A stretch of 64,000 nucleotides of DNA from Bryobacteraceae bacterium (GTDB lineage: Bacteria > Acidobacteriota > Terriglobia > Bryobacterales > Bryobacteraceae): positions 682,001 to 746,000 of the forward strand of contig BPGE01000001.1 of assembly GCA_026002875.1 (NCBI GenBank), given 5' to 3'. The notes beneath the pieces are model-generated. The model was given only the letters and a program-made list of their open reading frames with translations, was not told the DNA's origin and made no database searches. The position numbers were made by a program, and so were the translations under genes. Shown one piece after another: positions 1 to 10,163 of this stretch. Position 1 is the first letter of the stretch. Every line of letters begins with the position of its first letter.

Positions 1-717
1 CGCGATCTCAAAGGCCAGCAGCTCGCTCTCGCGCGCGCCCTTGCGCGACATGCGGACGTTGACGAAGTAGCGTCCGGACTCCTGATGGTTCAGCGCATAG
101 TGCTTGACGATGCCGACGATGCCCTGCGACTGCTTGCCCTGCACATAGGCCGCGGCCATGCGTCCGGCCAGCAGCGGGTCTTCGCCGAGATACTCGAAGT
201 TGCGGCCGTTGCGCGGCTCGCGCGTCAGGTTCAGACCGCCGCCAAGCGTGATGTTGAAACCCTGGTCGCGGAGCTCCTTGCCGATTGTCGCCGCGTACTC
301 GCGGGCCAGGTCCAGATCCCAGGAAGACGCGAGCGCCAGCCCGGAAGGCATGGCCGTCGAATAGCGCCCCATGCGCGCGCCGCCGCCGGATCCCACCATC
401 GCATCGTTCATCTGCAGGTCGGGCACGCCGAGCCGCGGGATGCCCGGAATGAAGCCGCCGCCGCCATTGGAGCGGTACACGATGGGAGGCGGCTCCTGGC
501 CAGTGAGGTTCATGTCCGCGCCGAAGAACCAGCCGATGCCATGAACCATCTGGATCTTCTCGTCCAGCGTCATCGCCTGCACCAGAAGGCGGGCGCGCTC
601 TTCAGGGGGAAGTTTCGGGTTCGACCACGGGCCTTTCGATGGCGGCGGTCCGCCGGGGAACTGCGCCGCCAGGGCAGGGAAGAGAACCAGTGTGCAGAGC
701 CAGCGCATGGGATTCAT
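1..717 (-). CDS. Glycoside hydrolase family 3 beta-glycosidase, N-terminal part
   Basis: Partial gene running off the left edge: 239 codons are present in one open frame. It starts with a Sec-type signal ([19 protein letters not shown]). GH3 N-terminal barrel landmarks follow: '[20 protein letters not shown]' and then 'KHYALNHQE', which contain the conserved substrate-contact Arg, Asn, Glu-Asp and Lys-His residues of the family. The product probably cleaves beta-linked oligosaccharides outside the cytoplasm. The catalytic Asp and the C-terminal domain lie beyond the window. The ATG (717-715) overlaps the TGA of the upstream carboxylesterase as ATGA, so the two genes are probably co-translated. 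Family call is secure; substrate is not known. Confidence 0.92.
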   Translation of the reverse strand, partial: MNPMRWLCTLVLFPALAAQFPGGPPPSKGPWSNPKLPPEERARLLVQAMTLDEKIQMVHGIGWFFGADMNLTGQEPPPIVYRSNGGGGFIPGIPRLGVPDLQMNDAMVGSGGGARMGRYSTAMPSGLALASSWDLDLAREYAATIGKELRDQGFNITLGGGLNLTREPRNGRNFEYLGEDPLLAGRMAAAYVQGKQSQGIVGIVKHYALNHQESGRYFVNVRMSRKGARESELLAFEIA

Positions 718-2414
718 CCTTTCACAGCGAGTTCGCGCTCGGCGCGGTCGGGGTCGTTTTTCACCACGCAGGCGTCGTCAAAGATCATTGTGGGACCGGC
801 GGCCGCATTCCATGCAGGCCATTTTGGGATCCCAGGGTGGTTCGGGTCGCCGGTGCGGGCGAACTGGATCCACGCCCGGCTCATGCGCGTGGCGAGCGCC
901 TGGGCGCGCGGACCTCCGCCGGTCATGTGGTCGCACCGCTCGATGTTGTCGAACACGAACGGCAGCTCGAGGCAGTGGAACGAGCGCGGGCGTCCGTCGA
1001 GCACGGGCGTCTTCCAGCAGAACCAGTAGTTCCAGGCGGGAGCCGCATTCAGCGCCGCCTTGCGCGTGACCTGATCGATGGCCGCCTGCCGCACCGGCGC
1101 AGTGGCGATCAGCGAGAACAGATCCAGCGGCTTCGCCTTCGGGTTCGCCTTGCGGAACGCGGCGATGATCTCCGGGGCGCGGTCTTTGAAGATCTCCGAG
1201 ACGCGCTTCTCGAGGTCCGCCTCGGTCATGTTCTCCATCGCCGGGTTGCCCATGGCCGAAACAAATTCGTTCATGACTGTTCCGGCGATGACGGGCACAT
1301 GGGCCGAGACCTGCGGCGCGTCCGGGTCGAAGGGATGGCGCGGCAGGTCTTTCCCGTCGACGACCGGCGCCCAGCCGAGCGTGCGCCCCATGTCGCTCAG
1401 GCGGATGATGCCGGGGCGCGGCGCGATTTTGTTGCGCGCCGCCACGCCGGCAATCACGAGCGACTGCGCGGGCAGCTCGTGGAGCCTGCGCAGATCATTG
1501 CGCGAAAGGCCCAGTTCGGCGAGGGTGGCGGCGGCGAGTTGCGCCGCCAGATCGGGCGTGGAAAGGCGCAGCGCACTGCCGCTCTGCACGATGGCCTTGT
1601 GGAAGAGCCCCTTCGCCGCCGGCATGGCGAGCAGCGCGTTCACTTTGCCGCCTCCGCCCGACTGGCCGAAGATCGTGACGTTGGAAGGATCGCCGCCGAA
1701 GGCTGCGATGTTGTCGCGGACCCATTCGAGAGCGAGGATCAGATCGAGGACGCCAGCGTTGCCTGAGGACGCGTAGCGCGGATCGTACTCGGCCAGATAG
1801 AGGTGGCCCAGCGTGTTCAGGCGGTGATTCACGCTCACCACGACGACGTCGCCGCGCCGGGCGAGGTTCCCGCCGTGATACGACGGCAGCTCGTGGCCCG
1901 AGCCCGCCTGGAAGCCGCCGCCGTGCAGCCACACCATCACCGGGCGCTTCACCGTGCGCGACGCGCTGGGACCGGGCGTCCAGACGTTGAGCCGCAGGCA
2001 GTCCTCGCCGGGCTGGCCGTCGTCCCACTGGAACAGCCACGCGACTTCATCGTTGGCCCAGCCATCGCGCGGCGGCTGGGGGCACACCGGGCCGTAGTGC
2101 ATGCAGGAGCGCACGCCCGCCCAGGGTTCGGGCTTCCGCGGAGGAAGGAAGCGGTTGGCGCCGCCGGTGGGCGCGCCGTAGGGGATGCCCTTGAAGGTGA
2201 AGATGCCGCGGCGGATGTAGCCGCGGACGCGGCCCGCGGTCGTTTCGACCACGGCGAGCTGATCCGAGGCGAGGACGGGATCGCCGGCGGCTGCTTTGCG
2301 AACAGGCACGCTGGCGGCGCGGTCCTGTCCGGGCCTCTGTTGCGCCAGAGCGGGCGCGGCTGCCGCGGCAGTGGCTGCGGCGAGCAATGTGCGGCGGGGA
2401 AGGGGATGATCCAT
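714..2414 (-). CDS. Type-B carboxylesterase (para-nitrobenzyl esterase family), secreted
   Basis: About 566 residues, the usual size for alpha/beta-hydrolase carboxylesterases. The start ([20 protein letters not shown]) is a Tat-like twin-arginine signal ending in ALAQ. The nucleophile elbow is seen as GQSGGGG, with the oxyanion stretch '[13 protein letters not shown]' before it and the family Cys-Leu-Arg-Leu-Asn-Val 'EDCLRLNV'. I chose ATG 2414 because AGGAG (2427-2423) lies 8 nt upstream of it; the ATG at 2420 is only 2 nt from that site. The gene overlaps the GH3 gene by ATGA. It probably deacylates esters in the periplasm, perhaps on plant glycans given its partner. Confidence 0.9.
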   Translation of the reverse strand: MDHPLPRRTLLAAATAAAAAPALAQQRPGQDRAASVPVRKAAAGDPVLASDQLAVVETTAGRVRGYIRRGIFTFKGIPYGAPTGGANRFLPPRKPEPWAGVRSCMHYGPVCPQPPRDGWANDEVAWLFQWDDGQPGEDCLRLNVWTPGPSASRTVKRPVMVWLHGGGFQAGSGHELPSYHGGNLARRGDVVVVSVNHRLNTLGHLYLAEYDPRYASSGNAGVLDLILALEWVRDNIAAFGGDPSNVTIFGQSGGGGKVNALLAMPAAKGLFHKAIVQSGSALRLSTPDLAAQLAAATLAELGLSRNDLRRLHELPAQSLVIAGVAARNKIAPRPGIIRLSDMGRTLGWAPVVDGKDLPRHPFDPDAPQVSAHVPVIAGTVMNEFVSAMGNPAMENMTEADLEKRVSEIFKDRAPEIIAAFRKANPKAKPLDLFSLIATAPVRQAAIDQVTRKAALNAAPAWNYWFCWKTPVLDGRPRSFHCLELPFVFDNIERCDHMTGGGPRAQALATRMSRAWIQFARTGDPNHPGIPKWPAWNAAAGPTMIFDDACVVKNDPDRAERELAVKG

Positions 2415-2626
2415 TGCCATGACTCCTGCTCTCCGTGCGTTTGCTGTGATGATGTCGTCTCCGTGCCCGGAAGTGGTTTGACTTTGGGGCTGGATCCCGC
2501 CCGAGGCTGCAGATCCCCCGCAGGCGAAGGCGCTGCGCCTCCGGGCCAGCTACATCGTGGGATCGGACGCGGCGTGGGGCGCCGAGGTTACTCCCGGGTC
2601 ATGAGCTGCCGCTGGCGGGCGGCTGT

Positions 2627-2854
2627 TCATCGGCACAGGAGGCGCGCGGGCAGGTCGGGCGGGGCTGGATTGAGCCAGCTGTGCTGAATCAGGCGGGGGC
2701 GTTCCCCGCTCGTCTCGAAGTGCAGGGCTGTCGCCTCGCGGACATTGGCTTTGAGTTCATCCCAGGTGTCTGCCTGGGTGAAAATCGCATGGCCGAGAGC
2801 GCGGGCGCAGTAGCCGCCTTCTTCGGCATCGCGGATTTCAAAGATGATCTCCAT
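2627..2854 (-). CDS. HicB-like small protein, orphan
   Basis: 75 residues starting MEIIFEIRDAEEGGYCARALG, followed by a pattern (TQADTWDELKANVREA) that matches the HicB/UPF0150 partial RNase-H fold, in which antitoxins begin with a beta strand, a Gly-Gly-Tyr turn and an acidic helix. HicB proteins usually neutralise the HicA mRNA interferase. I see no HicA-like frame with a dsRBD-like 'GSHxxxx' motif within 200 nt on either side. The frame opens further upstream (to 2905), but the HicB fold begins at Met 2854, so I used that. It may be a solitary HicB-like protein of unknown role. Confidence 0.6.
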   Translation of the reverse strand: MEIIFEIRDAEEGGYCARALGHAIFTQADTWDELKANVREATALHFETSGERPRLIQHSWLNPAPPDLPARLLCR

Positions 2855-3046
2855 AGCCCTGCCGCCACTCTCGCTCGAATCCTTCGCGCGGCACAATCGC
2901 TTCAAATCGCCCGTCTGCGGCTGCGTTGCCCGGATCCTCGTTCCTGCGCCGCTGTGCGGGCACGGTTCGCCAATACTGGCATTATTCGAATTTATGGCAA
3001 TCTCCTATTGCATTTCTCCGGCTTGTACGCTAATCTGGAGTACGTG

Positions 3047-3160
3047 ATGCCGTTTGGCGCGACAGTCTGTGACCCTCAGCTCCTGTCGCCCAGGGGTGTC
3101 TCCATTCTCGTCATTGTAGGGATCATTCGGATTGGAGTCGCTGTACCGGCGCCCGCCTGA
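3047..3160 (+). CDS. Branched-chain-amino-acid leader peptide of the ilv operon
   Basis: A 37-residue ORF with a good Shine-Dalgarno GGAG (3037-3040) 6 nt before ATG 3047. Residues 18-33 read VSILVIVGIIRIGVAV: 5 Ile, 5 Val and 1 Leu in 16 positions. Four of the five Ile codons are ATT and two Val codons are GTA, AT-ending choices that stand out in this GC-rich genome. The stop codon (3158-3160) lies inside the 5' arm of a potential antiterminator. This is what a ribosome-stalling leader peptide should look like: shortage of charged Ile, Val or Leu tRNA would stall the ribosome upstream of 3151. It sits 150 nt upstream of ilvB, just before a terminator hairpin. Confidence 0.85.
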   Translation: MPFGATVCDPQLLSPRGVSILVIVGIIRIGVAVPAPA

Positions 3161-3204
3161 GTGACCCTACACCAAGGACAAATTCCGAGGGCCACCAGGC
3201 GGGC
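3151..3204 (+). promoter_or_regulatory. Antiterminator pairing of the ilv attenuator
   Basis: GCCCGCCTG (3151-3159, the last codons and stop of the leader peptide) is perfectly complementary to CAGGCGGGC (3196-3204), which lies at the top of the terminator's 5' arm and in its inner stem. The two structures are mutually exclusive. A ribosome stalled on the Ile/Val codons leaves 3151-3159 free to pair and blocks the terminator. A ribosome that reaches the stop codon covers it and lets the terminator fold. Confidence 0.75.
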
Positions 3205-3234
3205 AGATCCCCGCAGGTGGCCCTTTCGGTTTTT
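3188..3234 (+). terminator. Attenuator terminator upstream of ilvB
   Basis: AGGGCCACC (3188-3196) pairs perfectly with GGTGGCCCT (3216-3224). An inner stem GCGGG (3200-3204) with CCCGC (3210-3214) can stack on it. The hairpin is followed by TTCGGTTTTT (3225-3234). This is a Rho-independent terminator located between the leader peptide stop and the ilvB start, so it must be read through for the operon to be expressed. Confidence 0.82.
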
Positions 3235-3309
3235 GCCGGCCTGACGGAGTGATCCCTGTCCCGCAACGAGCGGTGGCTTGAGAGAAACAAGGAGAGGACA
3301 AGAGTCGAT

Positions 3310-5040
3310 ATGGCCCAAACGATGAGCGGTGCGCGGATTCTGATGGAATGCCTGCAGCGCGAGGGCGTGGAAGTAATCTTCGGCTATCCGGGGGGCGTGA
3401 CCCTGCCGCTGTACGATGCGATGTACGAAGGCCAGATCCGCCACATTCTGGTGCGGCACGAGGAGAACGCCTGCTTCATGGCTTCCGGCTACGCCCGGTC
3501 CACCGGCAAGGTCGGCGTCGCCTGCGCCACTTCCGGACCCGGCGCCACGAACCTGACCACCGGGTTGGTGGACTGCATGATGGACTCGATCCCCGTCGTG
3601 GCGCTCACCGGGCAGGTCTCGTCGAAGCTGATCGGCTCGGACGCCTTCCAGGAGGCCGACACGTTCGGCATCACCCGCTCGGCCACCAAGCACAACTACC
3701 TGGTGAAGGACATCAAAGAGCTCGCTTCGGTGATCCACGAGGCGTTCTACATCGCTTCCACCGGGCGGCCCGGCCCCGTTCTGGTGGACATCACGAAGGA
3801 CGTTCTCCAGGGCCAGGCGCACTACACGCCCGTGCACGCCATTCATCTGCCGGGCTACAAGCTGGTGACGGAAGGCCACGCCGGCCAGATCCGCCGCGCC
3901 GCGCAGATGATGTGGGAAGCCTCGCGGCCGTACGTTTACGCGGGCGGCGGCATCATTGCCAGCGGCGCTCATGAGGAGCTCCGCGAGCTCGTCGAGACGC
4001 TCGACGCGCCGGCCGTGCTTACGCTGATGGGCCTGGGCGCGCTGCCTGCCGATCATCCCAATTTCATTTCGATGCCCGGCATGCACGGCTCCTATGCGGC
4101 CAACATGGGCATGTACGAGTGCGACCTGCTGATCGCCCTCGGCGTCCGCTTTGATGACCGCGTCACCGGACGCCTCGCCTCTTTCGCGCCGCACGCCAAG
4201 GTGATCCACGTCGACATCGACCCGGCCGAGATCGGCAAGAACCGCGCCGCGGACCTGCCGATCGTCGGCGACGCGAAGAAGGTTCTTGGCCGCCTGGTGA
4301 GGGCGCTGAAGGAGAGCGCTCCGGAAATGCGCGGCCTGCGCGAAAAAGAGCGCCGCGAATGGTGGGAGCAGATCCGCGCCTGGAAGGAAGAGCATCCGCT
4401 GAAGCCCGTCTTCAGCGCGGACGAAATCAAGCCGCAGCATCTGATGGTGGAGCTCGACCGCCTCTGCAACGGCAACGCCATCGTCAGCGTCGACGTGGGC
4501 CAGCATCAGATGTGGGCGGCGCAGTTCATCCGGTTCAACAAGCCGCGCACGTGGCTCAGCTCGTCAGGACTCGGCTCGATGGGCTTCGGCCTGCCCGCCG
4601 CCATCGGGGCGCAGGTGGCGCATCCGGAAGCGCTTGTCGTGGCGCTGGTGGGCGACGGCGGCTTCCAGATGTCGATCCCCGAGATCTCGACCATCGCCAA
4701 CCAGGGGCTGCCCGTGAAGACCATCATCATGAACAACGGCTATCTGGGCATGGTGCGGCAGTGGCAGGACCTCTTCTATCAGAACCGCCTCAGCGCCGTG
4801 CAGATCGAGGCGTTCCCGAACATTGAGAAGCTTGCCGACGCGTACGGCATCAAGGGCCGCATCGTCGAGAAGCCGTCCGAGCTGCGCTCCGCGCTCGAAG
4901 ACGCCTTCCGCCATCCCGGTCCCGTGCTGGTCGACGTGCGCGTGTCGCCGTTTGAAAACGTCTATCCGATGGTGCCTGCCGGCGCGGCGATCAACGAAAT
5001 GGTGCTGGCGCCGCCCAAGCCCGTCGAGGTGCCCGCCTGA
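3310..5040 (+). CDS. ilvB: Acetolactate synthase, large catalytic subunit
   Basis: 576 residues, standard AHAS length. It joins pyruvate to pyruvate or to 2-oxobutyrate, the first shared step of valine, leucine and isoleucine synthesis. Visible landmarks: the N-terminal TPP domain with the catalytic Glu in 'VRHEENACFMASGYAR', the FAD/central domain ('GVRFDDRVTGR'), and the C-terminal TPP-binding motif GDGGFQM...NNGYLGMVRQWQ. It is preceded by AAGGAGAGGA and by the leader-peptide attenuator. ilvN follows after 24 nt, so the two subunits are made together. Confidence 0.97.
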   Translation: MAQTMSGARILMECLQREGVEVIFGYPGGVTLPLYDAMYEGQIRHILVRHEENACFMASGYARSTGKVGVACATSGPGATNLTTGLVDCMMDSIPVVALTGQVSSKLIGSDAFQEADTFGITRSATKHNYLVKDIKELASVIHEAFYIASTGRPGPVLVDITKDVLQGQAHYTPVHAIHLPGYKLVTEGHAGQIRRAAQMMWEASRPYVYAGGGIIASGAHEELRELVETLDAPAVLTLMGLGALPADHPNFISMPGMHGSYAANMGMYECDLLIALGVRFDDRVTGRLASFAPHAKVIHVDIDPAEIGKNRAADLPIVGDAKKVLGRLVRALKESAPEMRGLREKERREWWEQIRAWKEEHPLKPVFSADEIKPQHLMVELDRLCNGNAIVSVDVGQHQMWAAQFIRFNKPRTWLSSSGLGSMGFGLPAAIGAQVAHPEALVVALVGDGGFQMSIPEISTIANQGLPVKTIIMNNGYLGMVRQWQDLFYQNRLSAVQIEAFPNIEKLADAYGIKGRIVEKPSELRSALEDAFRHPGPVLVDVRVSPFENVYPMVPAGAAINEMVLAPPKPVEVPA

Positions 5041-5064
5041 GAGAGCGCGCGAGGAAAACCGACC

Positions 5065-5607
5065 ATGCTGATGACGATCTCCCTGCTCATGGAAAACAAG
5101 CCGGGCGCGCTGATGCGCGTCACCGGGCTGCTGTCGCAGCGCGGCTACAACATCGAGTCGCTCACCGTCGGGCGCACGCTCGATCCGACGCTGTCCCGCA
5201 TGACCATCTGCGTCGACGTCGAGCCGCGGCTGCGCCCGCTGCTCATCAAGCAGATGAACCGCCTCGTCAACGTCCTGCAGGCGCACGATCTGACGGAAGC
5301 CCCCGCCGTCATCCGCGAAATGGTCCTGCTGCGCATCCGCGTCAGCCTGGAAAACCGCACGGCGATCCTGAAAGAGGCCGAGATCTTCGGCGCGCGCGTC
5401 GTCGACAGTTCGGTGGACGGCTTCGCGCTGGAGGCCAGCGGCGATCCGGAAAAGCTCGAAGAGTTCGTCGCCGTCATGCAGACTTACGGCGACATCGAAG
5501 TCACGCGCTCCGGGCTTGTGGCCGTCTCGCTCGAGCCGCGCAAGCTCAAGCTCGCGCCCCCGATCCCGAAGGGGCACTCTGAATCCGAACCCGCTCACAC
5601 CCGATAG
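5065..5607 (+). CDS. ilvN: Acetolactate synthase, small regulatory subunit
   Basis: 180 residues. An N-terminal ACT domain (about residues 4-75: '[20 protein letters not shown]', '[11 protein letters not shown]') binds valine for feedback control in this family. A C-terminal small-subunit domain follows ('[13 protein letters not shown]'). It activates the IlvB catalytic subunit. The gene is 24 nt after ilvB and 22 nt before ilvC, in the same operon. The C-terminus extends slightly past the usual AHAS small subunit end with a charged tail. Confidence 0.95.
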   Translation: MLMTISLLMENKPGALMRVTGLLSQRGYNIESLTVGRTLDPTLSRMTICVDVEPRLRPLLIKQMNRLVNVLQAHDLTEAPAVIREMVLLRIRVSLENRTAILKEAEIFGARVVDSSVDGFALEASGDPEKLEEFVAVMQTYGDIEVTRSGLVAVSLEPRKLKLAPPIPKGHSESEPAHTR

Positions 5608-5629
5608 AAGGAAGGAAGTCTCACTCACA

Positions 5630-6637
5630 ATGGCCAAGCGTTATTACGAACAGGACGGCTCGCTCGAGCCTTTGCAGGGCAAAACCGCAGCCATCATCGG
5701 CTACGGCTCGCAGGGCCACGCCCATGCGCTCAACCTGCGCGACTCCGGCGTCAGCGTCGTCGTCGGCCTGCCCGCCTCTTCGCGCTCCCGTGCGAAAGCT
5801 GAAAATGCCGGGCTCACCGTGCTGACTCCGGCCGAGGCCGCCGCGCGCGCCGACTTCATCATGATCCTTGTGCCGGATCATATCCAGGCGGACCTGTACA
5901 ACACGGACATCGCGCCTTCGATGAAGCCGGGCAAGACGCTCATGTTCGCTCACGGCTTCAATATTCATTTCGGCTTCATCCAGCCGCCCGCGGGCGTCGA
6001 TGTCTCGATGGTCGCGCCCAAGGCGCCGGGCCACCGCGTGCGCGAAGTGTTTCTTGAAGGCCAGGGCGTGCCGGCGCTCGTCGCTGTCGCGCAGGACGCC
6101 TCCGGCAACGCTTTGCGCAATGCGCTCGCTTACGCGCTCGCGCTCGGTTCGCTCAAGGCCGGGGTCATCGAAACCACGTTCCGCGAGGAGACCGAGTCCG
6201 ACCTGTTCGGCGAGCAGACCGTGCTCTGCGGCGGCGTCAGCGAACTGATCAAGGCGGGTTTCGAAACGCTCGTCGAGGCAGGCTATGCGCCCGAGATCGC
6301 CTATTTCGAGTGCCTGCACGAACTGAAGCTCATCGTCGACCTCATCTACGAGGGCGGCCTCAGTTACATGCGCTACTCGGTCTCCGACACGGCCGAGTAC
6401 GGCGACTACACGCGCGGGCCGCGCATCATCGACAGCCGCACGCGCGAGGAGATGCGGAAGATCCTCGCAGAAATCCAGTCCGGCGCGTTCGCCAGAGAGT
6501 GGATGGACGAGAACCGCAGCGGCCGGCAGAAGTTTCTGGCCATGCGCGAGGCCGCCCAGAAGCACCAGATTGAAGTTGTCGGCGCCGAGCTGCGCCAGAT
6601 GATGACCTTCCTCAAGAAGAAGAAGGTGGAGCAGTAG
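5630..6637 (+). CDS. ilvC: Ketol-acid reductoisomerase, class I
   Basis: 335 residues (class I size). It converts acetolactate or acetohydroxybutyrate to the dihydroxy acid with NAD(P)H and Mg2+. The Rossmann motif [17 protein letters not shown] is near residue 25, and the knotted C-terminal domain shows the metal-binding acidic residues ('[11 protein letters not shown]', '[20 protein letters not shown]'). Start ATG 5630 gives [10 protein letters not shown], a typical IlvC N-terminus; GAAGGAAG precedes it. A longer frame to 5516 overlaps ilvN and is not conserved. Confidence 0.97.
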   Translation: MAKRYYEQDGSLEPLQGKTAAIIGYGSQGHAHALNLRDSGVSVVVGLPASSRSRAKAENAGLTVLTPAEAAARADFIMILVPDHIQADLYNTDIAPSMKPGKTLMFAHGFNIHFGFIQPPAGVDVSMVAPKAPGHRVREVFLEGQGVPALVAVAQDASGNALRNALAYALALGSLKAGVIETTFREETESDLFGEQTVLCGGVSELIKAGFETLVEAGYAPEIAYFECLHELKLIVDLIYEGGLSYMRYSVSDTAEYGDYTRGPRIIDSRTREEMRKILAEIQSGAFAREWMDENRSGRQKFLAMREAAQKHQIEVVGAELRQMMTFLKKKKVEQ

Positions 6638-6651
6638 AATTCCCGCCGCGC

Positions 6652-6677
6652 GCCGCGCCCCGCCTGAGGGGCGCGGC
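6652..6677 (+). other. Strong GC hairpin between ilvC and cimA
   Basis: GCCGCGCCCC (6652-6661), loop GCCTGA, GGGGCGCGGC (6668-6677): a perfect 10-bp stem 14 nt after the ilvC stop. No T-tract follows, so it is not a standard intrinsic terminator. It could stabilise the ilvBNC end of the transcript or mark a processing boundary before cimA. Confidence 0.5.
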
Positions 6678-6709
6678 TGCGGCGGTTCGACAGGGAGCAG
6701 GAGCGGAAG

Positions 6710-8316
<1,607 letters not shown>

Positions 8317-8320
<4 letters not shown>

Positions 8321-8688
8321 AGCGCCGCGATCCCGAGCTTGAACGCGCGCTGCGCCGCTCCGTGCGGCGCAGGGACGCCTCGCGCGACGAGGCGATTCTC
8401 GACGTCATCCGCCGCATCCCGCGCGGGCGCGTCGCCGCCTATTCCGCTGTCGCCGCCGCCGCAGGCTATCCGCTGCACCACCGGCTGGTCGTACAGTTGC
8501 TGCGCCATCGGGGAGACCGCCTCCCGTGGCATCGCGTGCTGGGCGCGGGCGGCGAAATCCGGCTGCGCGGCGAAGCGGCTCTCGAACAGCGTCTGCGGCT
8601 CGAAGCTGAAGGCGTCCGCTTCCGCGGCAGCCGCGTTTCGCCCGAACACATCCTCTCTTCCGAGGACCTCGTCTGCCTGCGCCTGTGA
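8317..8688 (+). CDS. Alkyltransferase-like protein (ATL, MGMT fold without the cysteine)
   Basis: 123 residues starting at GTG 8317, which overlaps the cimA TGA as GTGA. The frame matches the C-terminal DNA-binding domain of O6-alkylguanine-DNA alkyltransferase: 'IPRGRVAAYSAVAAAAG' (helix-turn-helix and Arg finger region), then 'LPWHRVLGAGGEIRL'. In alkyltransferases this is PCHRV with the acceptor Cys; here it is PWHRV. That substitution defines ATL proteins, which flag O6-alkylguanine for nucleotide-excision repair rather than repairing it. An N-terminal basic stretch is extra. Why it is coupled to citramalate synthase is unclear. Confidence 0.85.
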
Positions 8689-8891
8689 CGCGAAGGTGCA
8701 ATGCATCTGCGGTGAAGCACACTGCTCCTTTTTGCGGGAATTGTCTGCTCCACGCGCGGAATGTCATCGATCACGCTGCGCTGGGAATCACGAGGGATGG
8801 AAAACCGCCACCCGCCGCTCGTTTCGAAAAACAACCGCGCGATCGGAGCAATCTCGAAACAGTCGGAACAGCTCGGCAGCTCAAGCTCTGA

Positions 8892-9671
8892 TCAACGAGG
8901 TTGCGTGGATGCGAGCCGGCGGGACAGGATCAAGGCCCCCAACCCGCCTGCGAGGAGCAGCCACGTTCCCGGTTCTGGGATTTCTCCGCCGGGAGGCTGT
9001 TCAGCCGTCCACAGGGCGTCGTCCCACACGCGGAACTCATCGATGTAGCCCGGGAAGGAAAATCCTCCGAAATTCGACTGGTAGCCGATGGCGAAGGCGT
9101 TGCCGCCGTCCGTGATCAGGGAGCGCGGCGAGCTGCCCCGCAAGACTCCGTCATAAAAGAGGAAGGCTTGCGTCGGGGTGACCGAAAGCGCCACATGCCC
9201 CCAGCGGTTCGCTCCGACATATGGAGTTCCGGTGGGCATGATTCCTCCGAACCAACCGTTCAGTCCCCAGACCACGATCTCGCCGTCCAGCAGCCGGATG
9301 TCAAAACCCAGACCTGCGTCCGGGTTGCTGCGTCCCGCCAGATAGTGCTGGACTCCGCTCGTCATGCTGTTGCCGTCCGGATAGATCCAGAACTCGATTG
9401 TGAAGGGCTGCGTGGGAAAGTACAGTGCATTCGAGTTGTTGTTCCGCACGGAAGAACCGTTGCCGGGAAACCAGCCCGAGGCGCCCCCCGCGACACTCTG
9501 CGCCGTGCTGATTTGCGCCGTTCCAAAAGCAGTCCACCCCCCGCCCGCCGTGTCAATGAACGCCGTGCTTCCGTTTGTGCCATTCATCGGCAGATTCGAC
9601 AGGAGGGTGGCAGCAGAGGCGGAAGCAAGCAGAAAAAAACCCGTCACGAAGAAGCGAACATTGAAGCCCAT
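8892..9671 (-). CDS. Secreted LamG-type lectin-like protein with PEP-CTERM anchor
   Basis: 259 residues. A Sec signal at the N-terminus (FFVTGFFLLASASA) is followed by a concanavalin A/LamG-like beta-sandwich ('FTIEFWIYPDG', 'RWGHVALSVTPTQAFLFYDG', 'YIDEFRVWDDALW'). The C-terminus is the PEP-CTERM sorting tail: PEP (in IPEPGTW), a hydrophobic helix (LLLAGGLGALIL) and basic residues. Proteins of this kind are processed by an exosortase and usually travel to the outer surface or matrix. No Shine-Dalgarno is visible; a -10-like hexamer ends 6 nt before the ATG, so the mRNA may be leaderless. Confidence 0.85.
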   Translation of the reverse strand: MGFNVRFFVTGFFLLASASAATLLSNLPMNGTNGSTAFIDTAGGGWTAFGTAQISTAQSVAGGASGWFPGNGSSVRNNNSNALYFPTQPFTIEFWIYPDGNSMTSGVQHYLAGRSNPDAGLGFDIRLLDGEIVVWGLNGWFGGIMPTGTPYVGANRWGHVALSVTPTQAFLFYDGVLRGSSPRSLITDGGNAFAIGYQSNFGGFSFPGYIDEFRVWDDALWTAEQPPGGEIPEPGTWLLLAGGLGALILSRRLASTQPR

Positions 9672-9677
9672 GTTCTA

Positions 9678-9706
9678 GAGATACACTTGCTGAGTTTCAG
9701 AGTCAA
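9678..9706 (-). promoter_or_regulatory. Candidate promoter of the PEP-CTERM gene (leaderless)
   Basis: Reading the minus strand: TTGACT (9706-9701), 17-nt spacer, TATCTC (9683-9678), 6 nt, then ATG 9671. The predicted transcription start is at or next to the start codon. A second TTGACA (9731-9726) with TATTGA 17 nt later is an alternative. The palindrome GAGTCAATACTC (9700-9711) covers the -35 and may be an operator. Confidence 0.5.
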
Positions 9707-9731
9707 TACTCAGATATTGCGTTGCTGTCAA

Positions 9732-10163
9732 AATTCGCACCGCCTGGGTGCGCGCGCCGGTCTGTTCTCCAATTGCCGGGGGAACTCAGACCAGCCGCCG
9801 CAGGCCGGGGAAGGGAGCCACGATGCCCCCGGGATATCGGCAGGGATGAAGACCGCCGCTCCCGGCGCCGGGTTCAGAGTTGCGCACAAAGGCCGAGCCA
9901 GGGGCCGGAAAAAGCGCCCCCCGCCCGGCCCTGGTCTGCGGCCCATTTTCGACGGAGCATCCCGCATCAGGTACGGGGGCGGGCATTGCCCGCAGGAGCC
10001 GCTGCGCAGATGTCGACTGGTGGCGTCCGGCGGATCAGCGCTTCTGAAGGCGCCGGCGGACTTTTCCCCGCTGATTGCGGCCTGGTCCCGCGGAAGCCGT
10101 TCTTCCGCGCCGCACCGCCAGCGCCAGAACCCGCCGCCGCATATACTCGACTCGGAGGCTCTC
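9732..10163 (+). other. Non-coding gap upstream of the DUF1080 gene
   Basis: About 430 nt with no convincing gene on either strand. Open frames here lack start signals and recognisable motifs. The only clear signal is the Shine-Dalgarno GGAGG (10154-10158) for the next gene. Confidence 0.5.

Noticed and set aside
2421-2640. Possible HicA toxin downstream of the HicB-like gene
   Set aside because: The frame starting at 2631 gives only about 26 codons with no HicA motif.
3008-3036. Promoter TTGCAT-17-TAATCT before the ilv leader
   Set aside because: Weak on both boxes and its transcription start would fall after the leader's Shine-Dalgarno, so it cannot serve that peptide. The real promoter must be further upstream in the AT-rich stretch 2965-3036.
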